Below, piece by piece: positions 30,812 to 41,115 of a DNA stretch of 64,000 nt. The translations under genes were made by a program, and so were the position numbers. This DNA is from Xanthobacter sp. NM-59 (GTDB lineage Bacteria > Pseudomonadota > Alphaproteobacteria > Rhizobiales > Xanthobacteraceae). The notes beneath the pieces were generated by a model. That model saw only the letters and a program-made list of their open reading frames with translations. It made no database searches and was not told the DNA's origin. The stretch covers positions 744,001 to 808,000 of the forward strand of contig NZ_JACBFQ010000001.1 in the NCBI RefSeq assembly GCF_021401125.1. The letters are read 5' to 3'. The first letter of the stretch is position 1. Each line of letters begins with the position of its first letter.

Positions 30812-33079
30812 TCACTCCGTCGCGGCGTCATCCTCGGCCTCGTTGGCGGCTTCGGTCTTGCCGGGCGGGGCGGGCGGAAGCGGGGGCAGCCAAGGCCGGC
30901 GAATGGAAGGGTCGCGCGTGGGCTGTTCACGCAGGCCCGCTTCGTCTCGGAAGAAGGCCAGCGTACCGGTGCGGTCGAGATCCTTCGGCGTCACGACACG
31001 GGCGGGACATCCCGCAGGCGGTGTGTCTCGGGTCACGACGATGCGGGCGTTGAGGCAATCGGCAGCGAGCCCCTCCGCGCGGCGCGAAATCGCGATCGTG
31101 CCGCCGCCTGGCAGAGGGGCGGCACAACCCATCGGGTCGCAGGCAAAGCCATTGTCGAGTTCGGGCGAGCGCGCCGTGCGGCGGTCGCCCTCGCGGGCCA
31201 ACCATTGCTCCACCAGGATGCGCTGGCCCTTGGCCCCCACCACGGAAAGTCGGCCGTCGCCTCCACGCACCGCCACGGTCGTCGCATTGGGGGCGATCAG
31301 CACATCCGGTGGCTTTAGGGGGCCTGAGGCGGCGAGGGCGAAGGCGAAGGCCGGCACGGCGATGAGGCTCGGTAGCCCGCGCAGCAGGCAGGTGGACAGG
31401 AGGGCGAGGCTGAACCACAGCAGAGCTGCGGTGTTCAGCGTGTCGATTCGAGCATCCGCGCCCGGCAACCCGGCGACGTAATCCGACACCGCCAGCATGA
31501 TCTCGATGCCGGTGCCCATGACGGGCCAGGCTAGCCCGTCCCAGCCAAAGGGCATCAGCAGCACGCCGATAAGGCCGAACGGCATGACCAGCAGCGAGAC
31601 GGCGGGCATGGCGGCGAGATTAGCCAGCAGCCCGTAAGGGGCGAACCTCTGGAAGTGATAGGCGGCGAACGGGCCGCTGGCGGAGCCGGCCACCAGCGCG
31701 GTCACCACGATCCCCGCAAGGAAGACCACCGGCATCATGCCGATTCGCGCCAACAGTCCTTCCGGGCGGGGCAGCGCCCGCAGCGGCTGCAGCCTCTCAT
31801 ATGCGGCCACCAGGGCCAATGTAGCCGCAAACGACATTTGCGGCCCAGGATCGAGCGCCGCCTCGGGCGTCAGGCCGATCACGACGACGGCGGCAACGGC
31901 AAGGGTCCGGAGGGTCAGCGCCCTCCGCCCCATGATCACCCCCGCGAGCACAAGTGCCGTCATCACGAAGGAACGCTGGGCGGGAACATCATTGCCGGAA
32001 AGGATGAGGTAGAAGGCGCTGCCGGCAAGCGCGAGCAGCGCCGCCATGGCCTTGATGGGCCAGCCCAGCGCCAGCGCCGGCACCAGGGCCAGGCCGCCCC
32101 GCGCCAGGGCGAACAGGGTGCCCGCGACCAGCGCCATATGCAGCCCGGATATAGAGAGGATGTGCGTCAGGCCCGATACGCGCATGCCCTCCTCCACCTC
32201 CTTCGGAATCGCGGAACGATCGCCAGCTACAAGCGCAACCGCGATCTCCCCCGGCACACCGTGGAGCACGGCGCGGATGCGCGCCCCGAGTGCTGCACGC
32301 ACGCCATCGACCAGCGTAGCGATCCGCACCGAAAGGGGAGGCTCGTTCGCCGCGAGAACCACCTTAGGGCGGCCAAGACCGAAGCCGACGGCATCAATGC
32401 CCTTGAACCAGAGCGCGCGCCCGAAATCGTGTGATCCGGGCATTGCGGGTCCAAGCGGTGGAAGCAGGCGCGCGAGCTGGGTGATGTGGGCTCCCACCGG
32501 CGGCGCCATGCCCGGCCGGAGCGAAAGCCGCACCAGCCGGGGAGACCCCTCGACGCCGGAAATTGCCCCGCCGTCCAGCCGCAGCAGAATACGATCACTC
32601 CCCACGCGCCGCTCGAGGCTTTCTACATAGCCTGAAAGGCGCACCGGAAAAGCGGGCGCCTTCGCCACCACCTCATGCCAAACCAGGGCCGTGCGCACGC
32701 AGCCGGCGGAGAAGCCAGCGGAGAGGGCCAGCAGGCCCGCGAACACACGCACCATCACGGCATTGCGCCGTCCCGCGAAAAGCGCCCCCGCCAAGGCCCC
32801 AGTGAGAAGCAAGGCGGCGATCAGGGAAGGCTCGTTGGGTGCCGCAAAATAAACCAGCACCCCGACGGCGAACGCCACCGGCAACCACAAGGCGAGACGG
32901 CCGGATTCCGCTTCCGCGACCAGATCCGCCCCCAGGCGCCGGAGCAGCCCGGCCCACAGCAGATCGAAGCGAACAGTACCCGACCGCGCGCCGGCGGCGA
33001 CGGCAACGGCGCGCGCAGCCGATCGCGCCGGCGCCATGCGCCCGCGACCGTGCCCGCTCTCACCCTGCCCGCCCCCCAT
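30812..33079 (-). CDS. comEC: ComEC/Rec2 family DNA-uptake membrane protein
   Basis: This protein of about 755 residues has an N-terminal DUF4131 part ([20 protein letters not shown]), then the competence domain ([20 protein letters not shown], then [17 protein letters not shown]) with many membrane spans. The C-terminal 150 residues correspond to the beta-lactamase-like region, but no HxHxDH metal motif is visible, so that domain looks degenerate. Start at 33079 is chosen for a GGGGTGAG site; 33154 and 33037 are alternatives. It is convergent with lexA, 15 bases away, and divergent from gltX. The role in natural transformation is inferred from family. Confidence 0.9.
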   Translation of the reverse strand: MGGGQGESGHGRGRMAPARSAARAVAVAAGARSGTVRFDLLWAGLLRRLGADLVAEAESGRLALWLPVAFAVGVLVYFAAPNEPSLIAALLLTGALAGALFAGRRNAVMVRVFAGLLALSAGFSAGCVRTALVWHEVVAKAPAFPVRLSGYVESLERRVGSDRILLRLDGGAISGVEGSPRLVRLSLRPGMAPPVGAHITQLARLLPPLGPAMPGSHDFGRALWFKGIDAVGFGLGRPKVVLAANEPPLSVRIATLVDGVRAALGARIRAVLHGVPGEIAVALVAGDRSAIPKEVEEGMRVSGLTHILSISGLHMALVAGTLFALARGGLALVPALALGWPIKAMAALLALAGSAFYLILSGNDVPAQRSFVMTALVLAGVIMGRRALTLRTLAVAAVVVIGLTPEAALDPGPQMSFAATLALVAAYERLQPLRALPRPEGLLARIGMMPVVFLAGIVVTALVAGSASGPFAAYHFQRFAPYGLLANLAAMPAVSLLVMPFGLIGVLLMPFGWDGLAWPVMGTGIEIMLAVSDYVAGLPGADARIDTLNTAALLWFSLALLSTCLLRGLPSLIAVPAFAFALAASGPLKPPDVLIAPNATTVAVRGGDGRLSVVGAKGQRILVEQWLAREGDRRTARSPELDNGFACDPMGCAAPLPGGGTIAISRRAEGLAADCLNARIVVTRDTPPAGCPARVVTPKDLDRTGTLAFFRDEAGLREQPTRDPSIRRPWLPPLPPAPPGKTEAANEAEDDAATE

Positions 33080-33237
33080 CTCACCCCGCCCTGTGTCGCG
33101 ACCATGTTTCTTGTGCGAGGCGCCTATGCTACACGGGCGCCTCGCGCGCGCCACGGCGGACTCATCGGGTGCCGGCGGCGCGCCCTGCCCGTTTCCGTCG
33201 CCTTCGCTCCGCGGGGCGCCCGGCCGTCGAGTTCCCC

Positions 33238-34653
33238 ATGTCCGAGATCGTCACCCGCTTCGCCCCTTCGCCCACCGGCTTCCTGCATATCGGCGGTGCC
33301 CGAACGGCGCTGTTCAACTGGCTCTACGCCAAGGCGAAGGGCGGCAAGATGCTGCTGCGCATCGAGGACACCGACCGTCAAAGGTCCACCAAGGAGGCCA
33401 TCGACGCCATCCTGGAAGGCCTGTCCTGGATCGGCATCGACTGGGATGGCGAGCCCATCTACCAGTTCGCCCGCGCCGAGCGGCATCGCGCCGCGGTGGA
33501 AGAGATGCTGGCCAAGGGCAATGCGTATCGCTGCTATGCGAGCGCCGAAGAGCTCGAAGAGATGCGCGAGCTCGCCCGCAAGGAGGGCCGGCCGCCGCGC
33601 TATGACGGCCGCTGGCGCGATCGCGACCCCTCCGAGGCACCCGCGGGCCGCGCGCCGGTCATCCGCCTGAAGGCCCCGCGCGAGGGTGAGACGGTGATCG
33701 AGGACATGGTGCAGGGCACCGTGACCTTCCCCAACAAGGACCTCGACGACCTCATCCTGCTGCGTTCCGACGGCACGCCCACCTACATGCTCGCCGTGGT
33801 GGTGGACGACCATGACATGGGCGTCACCCACATCATCCGTGGCGACGACCACCTGACCAATGCCGCGCGCCAGACGCAGATTTATCGCGCCCTGGGCTGG
33901 GACGTGCCGCGCATGGCGCACATTCCCCTCATCCATGGCCCGGACGGGGCCAAGCTCTCCAAGCGCCACGGGGCGCTGGGCGTGGATGCCTATCGCGACA
34001 TGGGCTATCTGCCCGCCGCCCTGCGCAATTATCTGGTGCGCCTCGGCTGGAGCCATGGCGACCAGGAAGTCTTCTCCACCGAGGAGATGGTGAGCTATTT
34101 CGACCTGGACAAAGTGGGCCGCTCCGCCGCCCGCTTCGACTTCCAGAAGCTTGAGAACCTGAACGGCCAGTATATGCGCGCCGCCTCCGACGCCGAGCTG
34201 ATGGCCGCCGTGGACGCGCTGGTGCCCCACCTGCCCGACGCCGCGCATCGCCTTGCCCGCATGACGCCGGAGCGGCGCGCCCAGCTCACCGCCGCCATGC
34301 CGGGCCTGAAGGAGCGCGCCAAGACGGTGGTCGAGCTGCTGGACAATGCCGAGTTCATCTTCGAAACCCGGCCCCTGCCGCTGGATGAGAAGGCCAAGAC
34401 CCTTCTTTCCGATGCCGGCCGTGAGCACCTGGGCAAGCTCGTGCCGCTGCTGGAAGCCGCCGAATGGACCGCTGCCGCCACCGAGGCCGCCGTGCGCGCC
34501 TATGCGGAGCAGGCCAGCGTGAAGCTGGGCGCGGTGGCGCAGCCGCTACGCGCCGCGCTCACCGGCAAGTCCACCTCCCCGCCCATCTTCGACGTGCTGA
34601 TGGTGCTCGGCCGCGAGGAGAGCCTTGCGCGGCTGAAGGACCAAGCCAAGTGA
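33238..34653 (+). CDS. gltX: Glutamate--tRNA ligase
   Basis: GltX charges tRNA-Glu. The 471-residue class I synthetase has [19 protein letters not shown] (HIGH-type motif at 17-20), [10 protein letters not shown], and the KMSKS-type KLSKRHG near residue 239. The C-terminal anticodon domain is complete. The start at 33238 is set by the conserved [13 protein letters not shown]; the frame is open 400 bases upstream but that is comEC antisense. It overlaps the TusA-like gene by four bases. Confidence 0.97.
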   Translation: MSEIVTRFAPSPTGFLHIGGARTALFNWLYAKAKGGKMLLRIEDTDRQRSTKEAIDAILEGLSWIGIDWDGEPIYQFARAERHRAAVEEMLAKGNAYRCYASAEELEEMRELARKEGRPPRYDGRWRDRDPSEAPAGRAPVIRLKAPREGETVIEDMVQGTVTFPNKDLDDLILLRSDGTPTYMLAVVVDDHDMGVTHIIRGDDHLTNAARQTQIYRALGWDVPRMAHIPLIHGPDGAKLSKRHGALGVDAYRDMGYLPAALRNYLVRLGWSHGDQEVFSTEEMVSYFDLDKVGRSAARFDFQKLENLNGQYMRAASDAELMAAVDALVPHLPDAAHRLARMTPERRAQLTAAMPGLKERAKTVVELLDNAEFIFETRPLPLDEKAKTLLSDAGREHLGKLVPLLEAAEWTAAATEAAVRAYAEQASVKLGAVAQPLRAALTGKSTSPPIFDVLMVLGREESLARLKDQAK

Positions 34654-34913
34654 GCGAAACAGGGGATCCAGCGCCCGAGCAGACGCCCGTGGAGCTGGAC
34701 CTCATGGGTTTGAAGTGTCCGCTGCCAGCCCTGCGCACCCGCAAGGCGCTGGCGGCCCTGCCCGTTGGGGTGCGGCTGGTGGTGACCTGCAGCGACCCCC
34801 TGGCCGTGATCGACATTCCGCATGCCGCCCATGAGATGGGGGCGATGCTGGAGAGCCGGACGGTGGAAGATGGTCGCCTCACCTTCACCTTGCGAAAGGT
34901 GCGCCTGACCTGA
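34650..34913 (+). CDS. TusA-like sulfurtransferase
   Basis: This 87-residue protein starts with GTG in a GTGA overlap with gltX. The family motif [20 protein letters not shown] holds the Cys-Pro-x-Pro sulfur-accepting cysteine (Cys23), followed by the alpha/beta sandwich ([20 protein letters not shown]). TusA proteins pass persulfide sulfur to tRNA thiolation, molybdenum cofactor or sulfur oxidation. The specific partner is unknown; coupling to gltX hints at tRNA metabolism, but this is inference. Confidence 0.88.
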   Translation: MSETGDPAPEQTPVELDLMGLKCPLPALRTRKALAALPVGVRLVVTCSDPLAVIDIPHAAHEMGAMLESRTVEDGRLTFTLRKVRLT

Positions 34914-35054
34914 AGCCCCCGGCCTTTTGTGGGCAACATCACCGGCAGCGTCCCGCGCGGCGTTGCGCACCGGTGTGAGCTATGATGCAGTGCAGTCTCG
35001 GATGAGCCCGGGCCCGGGGGACCTGTTCCCGCCGGCCCGCGCCAGGGGGGATCA

Positions 35055-36095
35055 ATGAAGCTTCCGCGTCAGTTCTTCAAGCCGCTCGCCATCGGCGCGC
35101 CCGCGCCCTATCGCGAACTGCCGGTGCGTCTGGAGCGCATGATTCACTTCGTGCCGCCGCATCTGGAGAAGATGCGCGCCAAGGTGCCGGACATCGCCAA
35201 GCAGGTCGACGTGGTGCTGGGCAACCTTGAGGACGCCATTCCCAGCGACGCCAAGGAAGCCGCCCGCAAGGGCTTCATCGAGATGGCCCAGGCCACCGAT
35301 TTCGGCAGCACGGGCCTGTGGACCCGCATCAACTGCCTCAACAGCCCCTGGGTGCTGGACGACATCACCGAGATCGTCGCCGCCATCGGCAACAAGCTCG
35401 ACGTGATCATGCTGCCCAAGGTGGAAGGCGCCTGGGACATCCATTATCTGGACCAGCTCCTGGCGCAGCTGGAAGCTCGCCATGGCGTGCAGAAGCCCAT
35501 TCTCATCCACGCCATTCTGGAGACCGCCGAAGGCGTGAAGAATGTGGAGGAGATCGCCGCCGCCTCCCCGCGCATGCATGGCATGAGCCTGGGCCCGGCG
35601 GATCTGGCGGCCTCGCGCGCCATGAAAACCACCCGCGTGGGCGGCGGCCACCCCGATTACAAGGTGCTGGCGGACCCGGACGGCGACAAGCCGCGCATCG
35701 GCTTCCAGCAGGACCTCTGGCATTACACCATCGCCAAGATGGTGGACGCCTGCGCTGCCAACGGCATCAAGCCCTTCTACGGCCCGTTCGGCGACTTCGC
35801 CGATCTCGCGGCCTGCGAGAGCCAGTTCCGCAATGCCTTCCTGCAGGGCTGCGTGGGCGCCTGGTCGCTGCACCCCACCCAGATCGACATCGCCAAGCGC
35901 GTGTTCTCTCCCGATCCGGGCGAGGTGGCCTTCGCCCTCAAGATCGTGGAAGCCATGCCCGACGGCTCGGGCGCCGTGATGATTGACGGCAAGATGCAGG
36001 ACGACGCCACCTGGAAGCAGGCCAAGGTCATCGTGGACCTTGCGAAGATCGTCGCAGCCAAGGATCCGGAAATGGGCAAGGTCTACGGCCTGTGA
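35055..36095 (+). CDS. L-malyl-CoA/beta-methylmalyl-CoA lyase
   Basis: This 346-residue HpcH/HpaI-aldolase-superfamily enzyme is close to Rhodobacter Mcl1. It has [38 protein letters not shown] (metal Asp/Glu), [31 protein letters not shown], and [20 protein letters not shown]. It cleaves malyl-CoA to acetyl-CoA and glyoxylate and forms or cleaves beta-methylmalyl-CoA in the ethylmalonyl-CoA pathway. The presence of the rest of that pathway elsewhere is an inference. AGGGGGG precedes the ATG. hspQ follows. Confidence 0.9.
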   Translation: MKLPRQFFKPLAIGAPAPYRELPVRLERMIHFVPPHLEKMRAKVPDIAKQVDVVLGNLEDAIPSDAKEAARKGFIEMAQATDFGSTGLWTRINCLNSPWVLDDITEIVAAIGNKLDVIMLPKVEGAWDIHYLDQLLAQLEARHGVQKPILIHAILETAEGVKNVEEIAAASPRMHGMSLGPADLAASRAMKTTRVGGGHPDYKVLADPDGDKPRIGFQQDLWHYTIAKMVDACAANGIKPFYGPFGDFADLAACESQFRNAFLQGCVGAWSLHPTQIDIAKRVFSPDPGEVAFALKIVEAMPDGSGAVMIDGKMQDDATWKQAKVIVDLAKIVAAKDPEMGKVYGL

Positions 36096-36126
36096 CATAA
36101 TCCGGCAAAGTATGAGGAGGCGGACG

Positions 36127-36558
36127 ATGGGCACACAGGAAAAGACGCGCGCTCTCTCCGCCGTTGGCACTGTGGAGATGGTGGGGGCCATGCCCCCACC
36201 CGTGGAGGTCGCGGCGGACGTCGAGGCCCCGCAGATGCGGATGGCGAAGTTCCGGATCGGCGAGGTGGTGCGCCACAAGCACTTCCCCTTCCGGGGCGTG
36301 GTGTTCGACGTGGACCCCGTGTTCGACAATACCGAGGAGTGGTGGCTGTCGATTCCGGAAGACATCCGGCCCGATAAGAACCAGCCCTTCTACCACCTGT
36401 TCGCGGAAAACGCGGACAGCGAGTATGTGGCCTATGTCTCCGAGCAGAATCTGGAGCCGGACACCTCTGATGAGCCCCTGCGCCATCCCCGGGTGAACGA
36501 GATGCTGCTGGAAGACGGCGATGGCGGCTGGCGGGTGCTTCCGCGCCTTGTGAACTGA
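36127..36558 (+). CDS. hspQ: Heat shock protein HspQ (hemimethylated-DNA-binding-like)
   Basis: This 143-residue protein has a YccV/HspQ domain from residue 39: MAKFRIGEVVRHKHFPFRGV, then VFDVDPVFDN, FYHLFAENADSEYVAYVSEQ and HPRVNEMLLEDGDGGW. In enterobacteria HspQ acts as a Lon adaptor and was first described as binding hemimethylated oriC. The 38-residue N-terminal extension is longer than E. coli HspQ. The start at 36127 has a strong GAGGAGG site; an internal ATG at 36241 would give the classic length. Confidence 0.88.
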   Translation: MGTQEKTRALSAVGTVEMVGAMPPPVEVAADVEAPQMRMAKFRIGEVVRHKHFPFRGVVFDVDPVFDNTEEWWLSIPEDIRPDKNQPFYHLFAENADSEYVAYVSEQNLEPDTSDEPLRHPRVNEMLLEDGDGGWRVLPRLVN

Positions 36559-36568
36559 GCAGCGGCAA

Positions 36569-36593
36569 GGCCCCGAGGTCCCACCCCGGGGCC
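36569..36593 (+). terminator. Likely terminator hairpin after hspQ
   Basis: GGCCCCG / CGGGGCC forms a seven-base-pair stem around an 11-base loop, 10 bases after the stop. The T-run is absent, so termination strength is uncertain. Confidence 0.5.
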
Positions 36594-37068
36594 ATGCGGC
36601 CGCCCAAGTGGGCTCGGCTCTGGGGCGCGGCGGCGCGGTTCCTGCGCGAATGGATGCGACTTGGACGAAGACCGCGCGTGCATGCAATGCAATAAAGCGC
36701 TGTCCCGTGTCGCTGAGATGGGGAAATGCAGCCGATTTCCGCGTTTTGACTTCGGCCGAGGTTCAACGCCGAGAAACCGGCCGCACGCATGTCCCGCCCC
36801 TATTCTCCCCTCATGTACAGATCGCAGCGCTAGCGCCATACACGACCTGCGTCGATCTCCTCCCGTCGATCTCCCCCAGGACGCAGCAAGGCCATGCGCG
36901 TACCGGATGCCCTACGGCGCCGTGAGCTGACCGCCGGGCCGAACCCCCAGCCGTCGCGTCACCACACCGACCCAGGCCCGCGCCGGAGTGTCCTTTCTTC
37001 CTGATGCCGCCGGGCCGCGGAACGGTCTGCCCCATCACCCGGCAGCGTTGGCACCGGGGGCTCTGCTC

Positions 37069-37102
37069 CAAAACAAAACGGCACGCCCTTGCGAGCGTGC
37101 CG
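37069..37102 (-). terminator. Intrinsic terminator of the IalB-like gene
   Basis: On the minus strand the stem CGGCACGC/GCGTGCCG (37102-37079) is followed by TTTTGTTTT. It lies about 110 bases after the stop. Confidence 0.8.
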
Positions 37103-37211
37103 TTCGTCATTTCCCACATCGAGCGCCACCGTAAATCCCGATCCGCGCGGCCGCGCGCCGCATCGGTTCTGGGATCAACCCGGGATCACCCTCAGATCAT
37201 TTGCAGCCAGA

Positions 37212-37937
37212 TCACTTGCCGCTCGTGCCAGCCTTCTCGAGCTCCTGCCCCTTCTTCAGAAGAGCGGCCTTGTTCTGCTCTTCCTGGGCCTGGGCCTTGG
37301 CGCGGGCCTCTTCGAGGCGCTTGCGCTCCTGCTCCATGGCCACCTTGGCGTCCACGCCGGGGCTGTCATAGGTCTTGCCGAAATCGGCGTTGGAAATGGG
37401 CAGGCTGAGGGTGCGACCCACGCCGTTCACCATCTGAAGATAGACCGCATTGGCCTTCTTCAGCTTGGCGATGAAGCTCGCGTCCACCTCAACGTCGCCG
37501 ATGCAGGTGGCGCCGCCGCCCTGGATGGGATTGCAGATGACGAAGGGAATCGACACCGGCTCCTTGTCGAGGGTGATGCGCATGCCGGGCTGCAGGCGCA
37601 TGCCCAGCGGCACGGACACGTTGAGCCGCTTCTTCGCCTCGTCCTTCATCTCGACGATGTCGATCTTGGCGATGGCCTGGCTCTCAACGCCCAGGATCTG
37701 GGTGAGCACGCAGACCTGCTTCTTGTTCTCCGGATTCTCCTGGCAGATCTTCTGCCACGGCGAAGCCGAGAACTTCACCTCCGGTTCGGCGCCGCCCTGG
37801 GCGGGCTTGCCCTGCTGGGCCTGCGCGGCGGGCTTCGCGGGCTGCGCCTGAGAGAAGGCCGGGCCCGCAAGCGCCACAGTGAACAGCGTTGCGGCGACAC
37901 CCGCCGAGAGCCGCGCGATGGAATGGGTCTTGGTCAT
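37212..37937 (-). CDS. Invasion-associated locus B family protein
   Basis: This 241-residue periplasmic protein has a signal peptide ending near ALAGPAFSQA, a Pro/Gln/Ala-rich linker, then the IalB domain: WQKICQENPENKKQVCVLTQ, LGMRLQPGMRITLDKEPVSI, PFVICNPIQGGGATCIGDVE. Four cysteines probably form disulfides. The C-terminal 45 residues are a charged helical coil (EQERKRLEEARAKAQAQEEQ). IalB in Bartonella aids erythrocyte invasion; homologues in free-living Rhizobiales are envelope proteins of unknown role. AGGAAAGG precedes the ATG. Confidence 0.9.
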   Translation of the reverse strand: MTKTHSIARLSAGVAATLFTVALAGPAFSQAQPAKPAAQAQQGKPAQGGAEPEVKFSASPWQKICQENPENKKQVCVLTQILGVESQAIAKIDIVEMKDEAKKRLNVSVPLGMRLQPGMRITLDKEPVSIPFVICNPIQGGGATCIGDVEVDASFIAKLKKANAVYLQMVNGVGRTLSLPISNADFGKTYDSPGVDAKVAMEQERKRLEEARAKAQAQEEQNKAALLKKGQELEKAGTSGK

Positions 37938-38172
37938 TGGGGCCTTTCCTGTGGTCCTGCCGGTCGTTCACCTTCGCGCACGACGGCTGGCCCGCACCTG
38001 CATCATGACCCGGGCTGTCTCCGGACCAATTGAGGCAAGATGGTGGCGGGCCGCGAACTGTGCCTGCCTGGGTCGACTTTGCGTGCTACCTTGCCGACGA
38101 ATGAGGCCAATACACGACCAATATCGAAAAGAACAAGCCGCATCGACGCGGAACGTCGCAAGAGAAGGAACC

Positions 38173-40014
38173 ATGGGGCGCAAATCCACGCGGATCAAGG
38201 GTATCGGGCTGTTCGCCCTGCTGCTCCTCGCCCTCTGCTCGCCCTTACGGGACGGCGCCCGAGCCGAAGAGAATCAGCCCGCGGCAGCCGCCGTCACCGC
38301 GCCAGCCATTGCCATGCGCGGCCTGCCCGATCTCGCGGCAGGCTTCGCCTCCCTGCCCTATGCGAATCCCGAGGCCCCCAAGGGCGGGCGGCTCACGCTC
38401 TCCCAGCTGGGCACGTTCGACAGCCTCAATCCTTTCATCGTTAAGGGATCCGCCCCCGGTTTCGTCCGCAATTACGTGGTCGAGCCGCTGATGGCGCGCT
38501 CGTTCGACGAGCCCTTCACCCTCTACCCCCTGCTGGCGCAGTCGGTCACCACTGATGCCGAACGCAGCTTCGTGGAGTTCACCCTCGACCCACGCGCGCG
38601 CTTTTCCAATGGCGCGCCGGTCACAGCGGACGACGTGCTGTTCTCGTTCGCGCTCCTGCGCGACATGGGGCGGCCGAACCATCGGCTGTATTATGGAAAG
38701 GTGGCCAAGGCCGAAGCGCGCAACATCCACACCGTGCGCTTTACCTTCACCGAGCCGGACCGTGAACTGGCCCTGATCATGGGCCTCATGCCGGTGCTCG
38801 CGCGCGGCAGCGTCGACCCCACCCGCTTTGAGGAAACCAGCCTCGCGCCACTGATCGGCTCCGGTCCCTACACCACCGGGCCCGTGGAAGCGGGAGCCGC
38901 GGTGACGCTGGTGCGCGATCCGCACTACTGGGGGCGTGACCTGCCGTTCAATCGTGGCCTCTACAATTTCGATGAGCTCCGCTTCGTTTATTTCCGCGAT
39001 GCCAATTCCGAGTTCGAGGCCTTCAAGAAAGGCCTGATCGACGCCCGTTTCGAGAGCGACCCCACCCGCTGGGAGACCGGATACGACTTCCCCGCGGTCC
39101 GCGCCGGAGAGGTGGTGAAGGAGGTCATCCCCACCGGCACGCCCAAGCCCTATTCAGCGCTGGTGTTCAACACCCGGCGGCCCCTGTTCGCCGAAATCCG
39201 CGTGCGCCGCGCTCTCATCGAGCTGTTTGATTTTGAATGGCTCGACCGCAATTTCTATCACGGCCTTTACCAGCGCACGGCGAGCTTCTTCCAAGGCTCC
39301 GAACTGTCCGCCCTCGGCCACGGTGCCGATGCGCGAGAGCGTGAGATTCTCGCCCCCTATCCGGATGCCGTGGTGCCGGACGTGCTTGCCGGCACCTATC
39401 GCCCACCGGTCTCCGACGGCACGGGCCGTGATCGCGAGCGCCTGCGCGCCGCGCTCGCCCTGCTGGGCGAAGCGGGCTGGCACCTCAAGCAGGGCGCCCT
39501 GGTGAATGGGGAGGGCACGCCGTTCGCCTTCGAGATCATGGTGGCGACGCGGGACCAGGAGCGGCTTGCGCTCGCCTATGCCGCCCAGCTCAAGCGGGCC
39601 GGCATCGCGGCGCGGGTGCGGTTCGTGGATGCGGTGCAGTTCGATGCCCGGCGCAATGCCTATGACTTCGACATGGTTCCCTTCATCTGGAGCCAATCCC
39701 TGTCCCCCGGCAACGAGCAGGCCTTCTATTTCGGCTCCGCCGCCGCCGACACGCCCGGCACGCGCAATTATATGGGCGCGAAGAATCCCGCTGTGGATGC
39801 CGCCATCGCCGCCCTCCTCGCGGCCCACGACGAAGGGGACTACATCTCGGCCGCGCGCGCCCTCGATCGAGCCCTGATCTCCGGCGCCTATGGCGTGCCG
39901 CTGTTCCATACCCCGGGCCAATGGCTGGCGCGCTGGACGCGCATCGCCCGACCGGAGCGGGCCTCCCTTTATGGCACCCTGCCCGAGACGTGGTGGCGCG
40001 CGCAGAATCATTGA
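38173..40014 (+). CDS. Periplasmic oligopeptide-binding protein (SBP family 5, YejA-like)
   Basis: This 613-residue solute-binding protein has a Sec signal peptide (GIGLFALLLLALCSPL, then RDGARA). It then shows the family 5 features GGRLTLSQLGTFDSLNPFIV, FTLDPRARFSNGAPVTADDV, IGSGPYTTGPVEAGAAVTLV and NYMGAKNPAVDAAIAALLAA. Length and the PEAPKGG motif near the N-terminus match the YejA group (peptide or microcin C uptake). No permease or ATPase genes accompany it, so it is an orphan binding protein here. The ribosome site is AGAAGGA. Confidence 0.9.
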   Translation: MGRKSTRIKGIGLFALLLLALCSPLRDGARAEENQPAAAAVTAPAIAMRGLPDLAAGFASLPYANPEAPKGGRLTLSQLGTFDSLNPFIVKGSAPGFVRNYVVEPLMARSFDEPFTLYPLLAQSVTTDAERSFVEFTLDPRARFSNGAPVTADDVLFSFALLRDMGRPNHRLYYGKVAKAEARNIHTVRFTFTEPDRELALIMGLMPVLARGSVDPTRFEETSLAPLIGSGPYTTGPVEAGAAVTLVRDPHYWGRDLPFNRGLYNFDELRFVYFRDANSEFEAFKKGLIDARFESDPTRWETGYDFPAVRAGEVVKEVIPTGTPKPYSALVFNTRRPLFAEIRVRRALIELFDFEWLDRNFYHGLYQRTASFFQGSELSALGHGADAREREILAPYPDAVVPDVLAGTYRPPVSDGTGRDRERLRAALALLGEAGWHLKQGALVNGEGTPFAFEIMVATRDQERLALAYAAQLKRAGIAARVRFVDAVQFDARRNAYDFDMVPFIWSQSLSPGNEQAFYFGSAAADTPGTRNYMGAKNPAVDAAIAALLAAHDEGDYISAARALDRALISGAYGVPLFHTPGQWLARWTRIARPERASLYGTLPETWWRAQNH

Positions 40015-40224
40015 CAGCACACCCTGCGCGCGTACCATCACACCACCTTCGGGGCATAGATCAGCCGTAATCACGGGCCAGTTTCACACACGTTTTCGCG
40101 AGACGGCTGCGGCCGACATTGCTAGGGCCTTTCCTTGGGGCATCATCGGGAATCGAAGGACGTCGCCGCGCATCAGGCGGCGACCGGCCATCCCTATCGG
40201 GATCGGCCCGTCGAGGAGGGAGTG

Positions 40225-41019
40225 ATGGCCGACCCCCGGCGTTCGCACGAGGATACAGTCTTCGAGCGAACCGCAGCGTCGTCACAAGCCACGTCGCCAC
40301 CGCGTCGCGCCGCGCCCGACCAGGGGGTGCGGCCACGCATAGGCCGCGGGCCGCGTCGCACCAGGCGCAAAACCGTCGCGCGCGTCGACGCGGGGGTGGC
40401 TCTGCGCTCCGCTGCCATTTCGGCGGCAGTGGCGGTGTTCGTGCTCGGCGGCTTTTTTGCGCTGCAAAGTCTCGGAATCTGGCGTGACCACGAGGCCGCG
40501 CTCGGGCGGGAAAAGCTGATGGATCCGCCATCCAGCGTGGCTGCCGGTGGGCTGGTGCCGACGACTGCTCCGGCGCCGACAGAAAGCAGCCTGGAGGTCC
40601 GCCGCTCCGCGTCGCTCCTCGGCAAAGAGCCAGCGGCCGAGCCACCCGCGAACACCGCGCCATCGGCAGCGGCTGCGGAGACTGCGCCCGAACCCAAGCC
40701 CGGCCAACCCACTGCCGCGGATTTCGAACGCCCCGCCTTTCTGGAGCCTCTGGAAGCGGACGAAGAGCCTAACGAAACTGGCGGTGCCGCAGCGGCTGCG
40801 TCGCGTGCGGCCGGTTCCGCGCCCTCCTCCAGCGACAATGGCCGCGAGGGGCGCATCAACACGCCCATCAATCTGCGCAACGCCCCGCAGCGGGGCGCCA
40901 CTGTGCTCGCGACCCTGGCCGCCGGCACCAAGGTCACAATCTACGGATGCAAGTCCTGGTGCGAGGTAGCGGCCGACGGCAAGCGGGGCTATGTATATCG
41001 GCGTGCGGTGGATCAATGA
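40225..41019 (+). CDS. Membrane-anchored SH3 domain protein
   Basis: This 264-residue protein has a basic, Arg-rich cytoplasmic head of about 65 residues, one membrane span (AISAAVAVFVLGGFFALQSL), a long disordered Ala/Pro/Glu-rich region, and a C-terminal bacterial SH3 domain. The SH3 domain reads GRINTPINLRNAPQRGATVL, then KVTIYGCKSWCEVAADGKRG. The SH3 domain should lie in the periplasm and may bind peptidoglycan. GAGGAGGGAG precedes the start. Function unknown. Confidence 0.82.
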   Translation: MADPRRSHEDTVFERTAASSQATSPPRRAAPDQGVRPRIGRGPRRTRRKTVARVDAGVALRSAAISAAVAVFVLGGFFALQSLGIWRDHEAALGREKLMDPPSSVAAGGLVPTTAPAPTESSLEVRRSASLLGKEPAAEPPANTAPSAAAAETAPEPKPGQPTAADFERPAFLEPLEADEEPNETGGAAAAASRAAGSAPSSSDNGREGRINTPINLRNAPQRGATVLATLAAGTKVTIYGCKSWCEVAADGKRGYVYRRAVDQ

Positions 41020-41115
41020 TCCGCACCGGATCGCCACGAGCGCGGGCACGTCTTCGACACCAAGATGCCCAAAGGTCATGTGGCATTCGAAACGACGAAC
41101 AGGAAAGGATCTGCC

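Larger units (their letters stand above)
36559..37211. other. 653-base convergent region with no supported gene
   Basis: It lies between hspQ and the convergent ialB-like gene. It contains a terminator at each end. A frame at 36661-36930 (89 residues, early CxxC) is open, but it lacks a ribosome site and family resemblance, and becomes Pro/Ala-rich, so it is not called. This is the largest gene-free stretch in the window. It could be a decayed gene, but no homologous fragment was recognised. Confidence 0.5.

Noticed and set aside
36661-36930. 89-residue frame with CMQC
   Set aside because: There is no ribosome site and no recognisable domain, and the composition turns Pro/Arg-rich like non-coding high-GC DNA.
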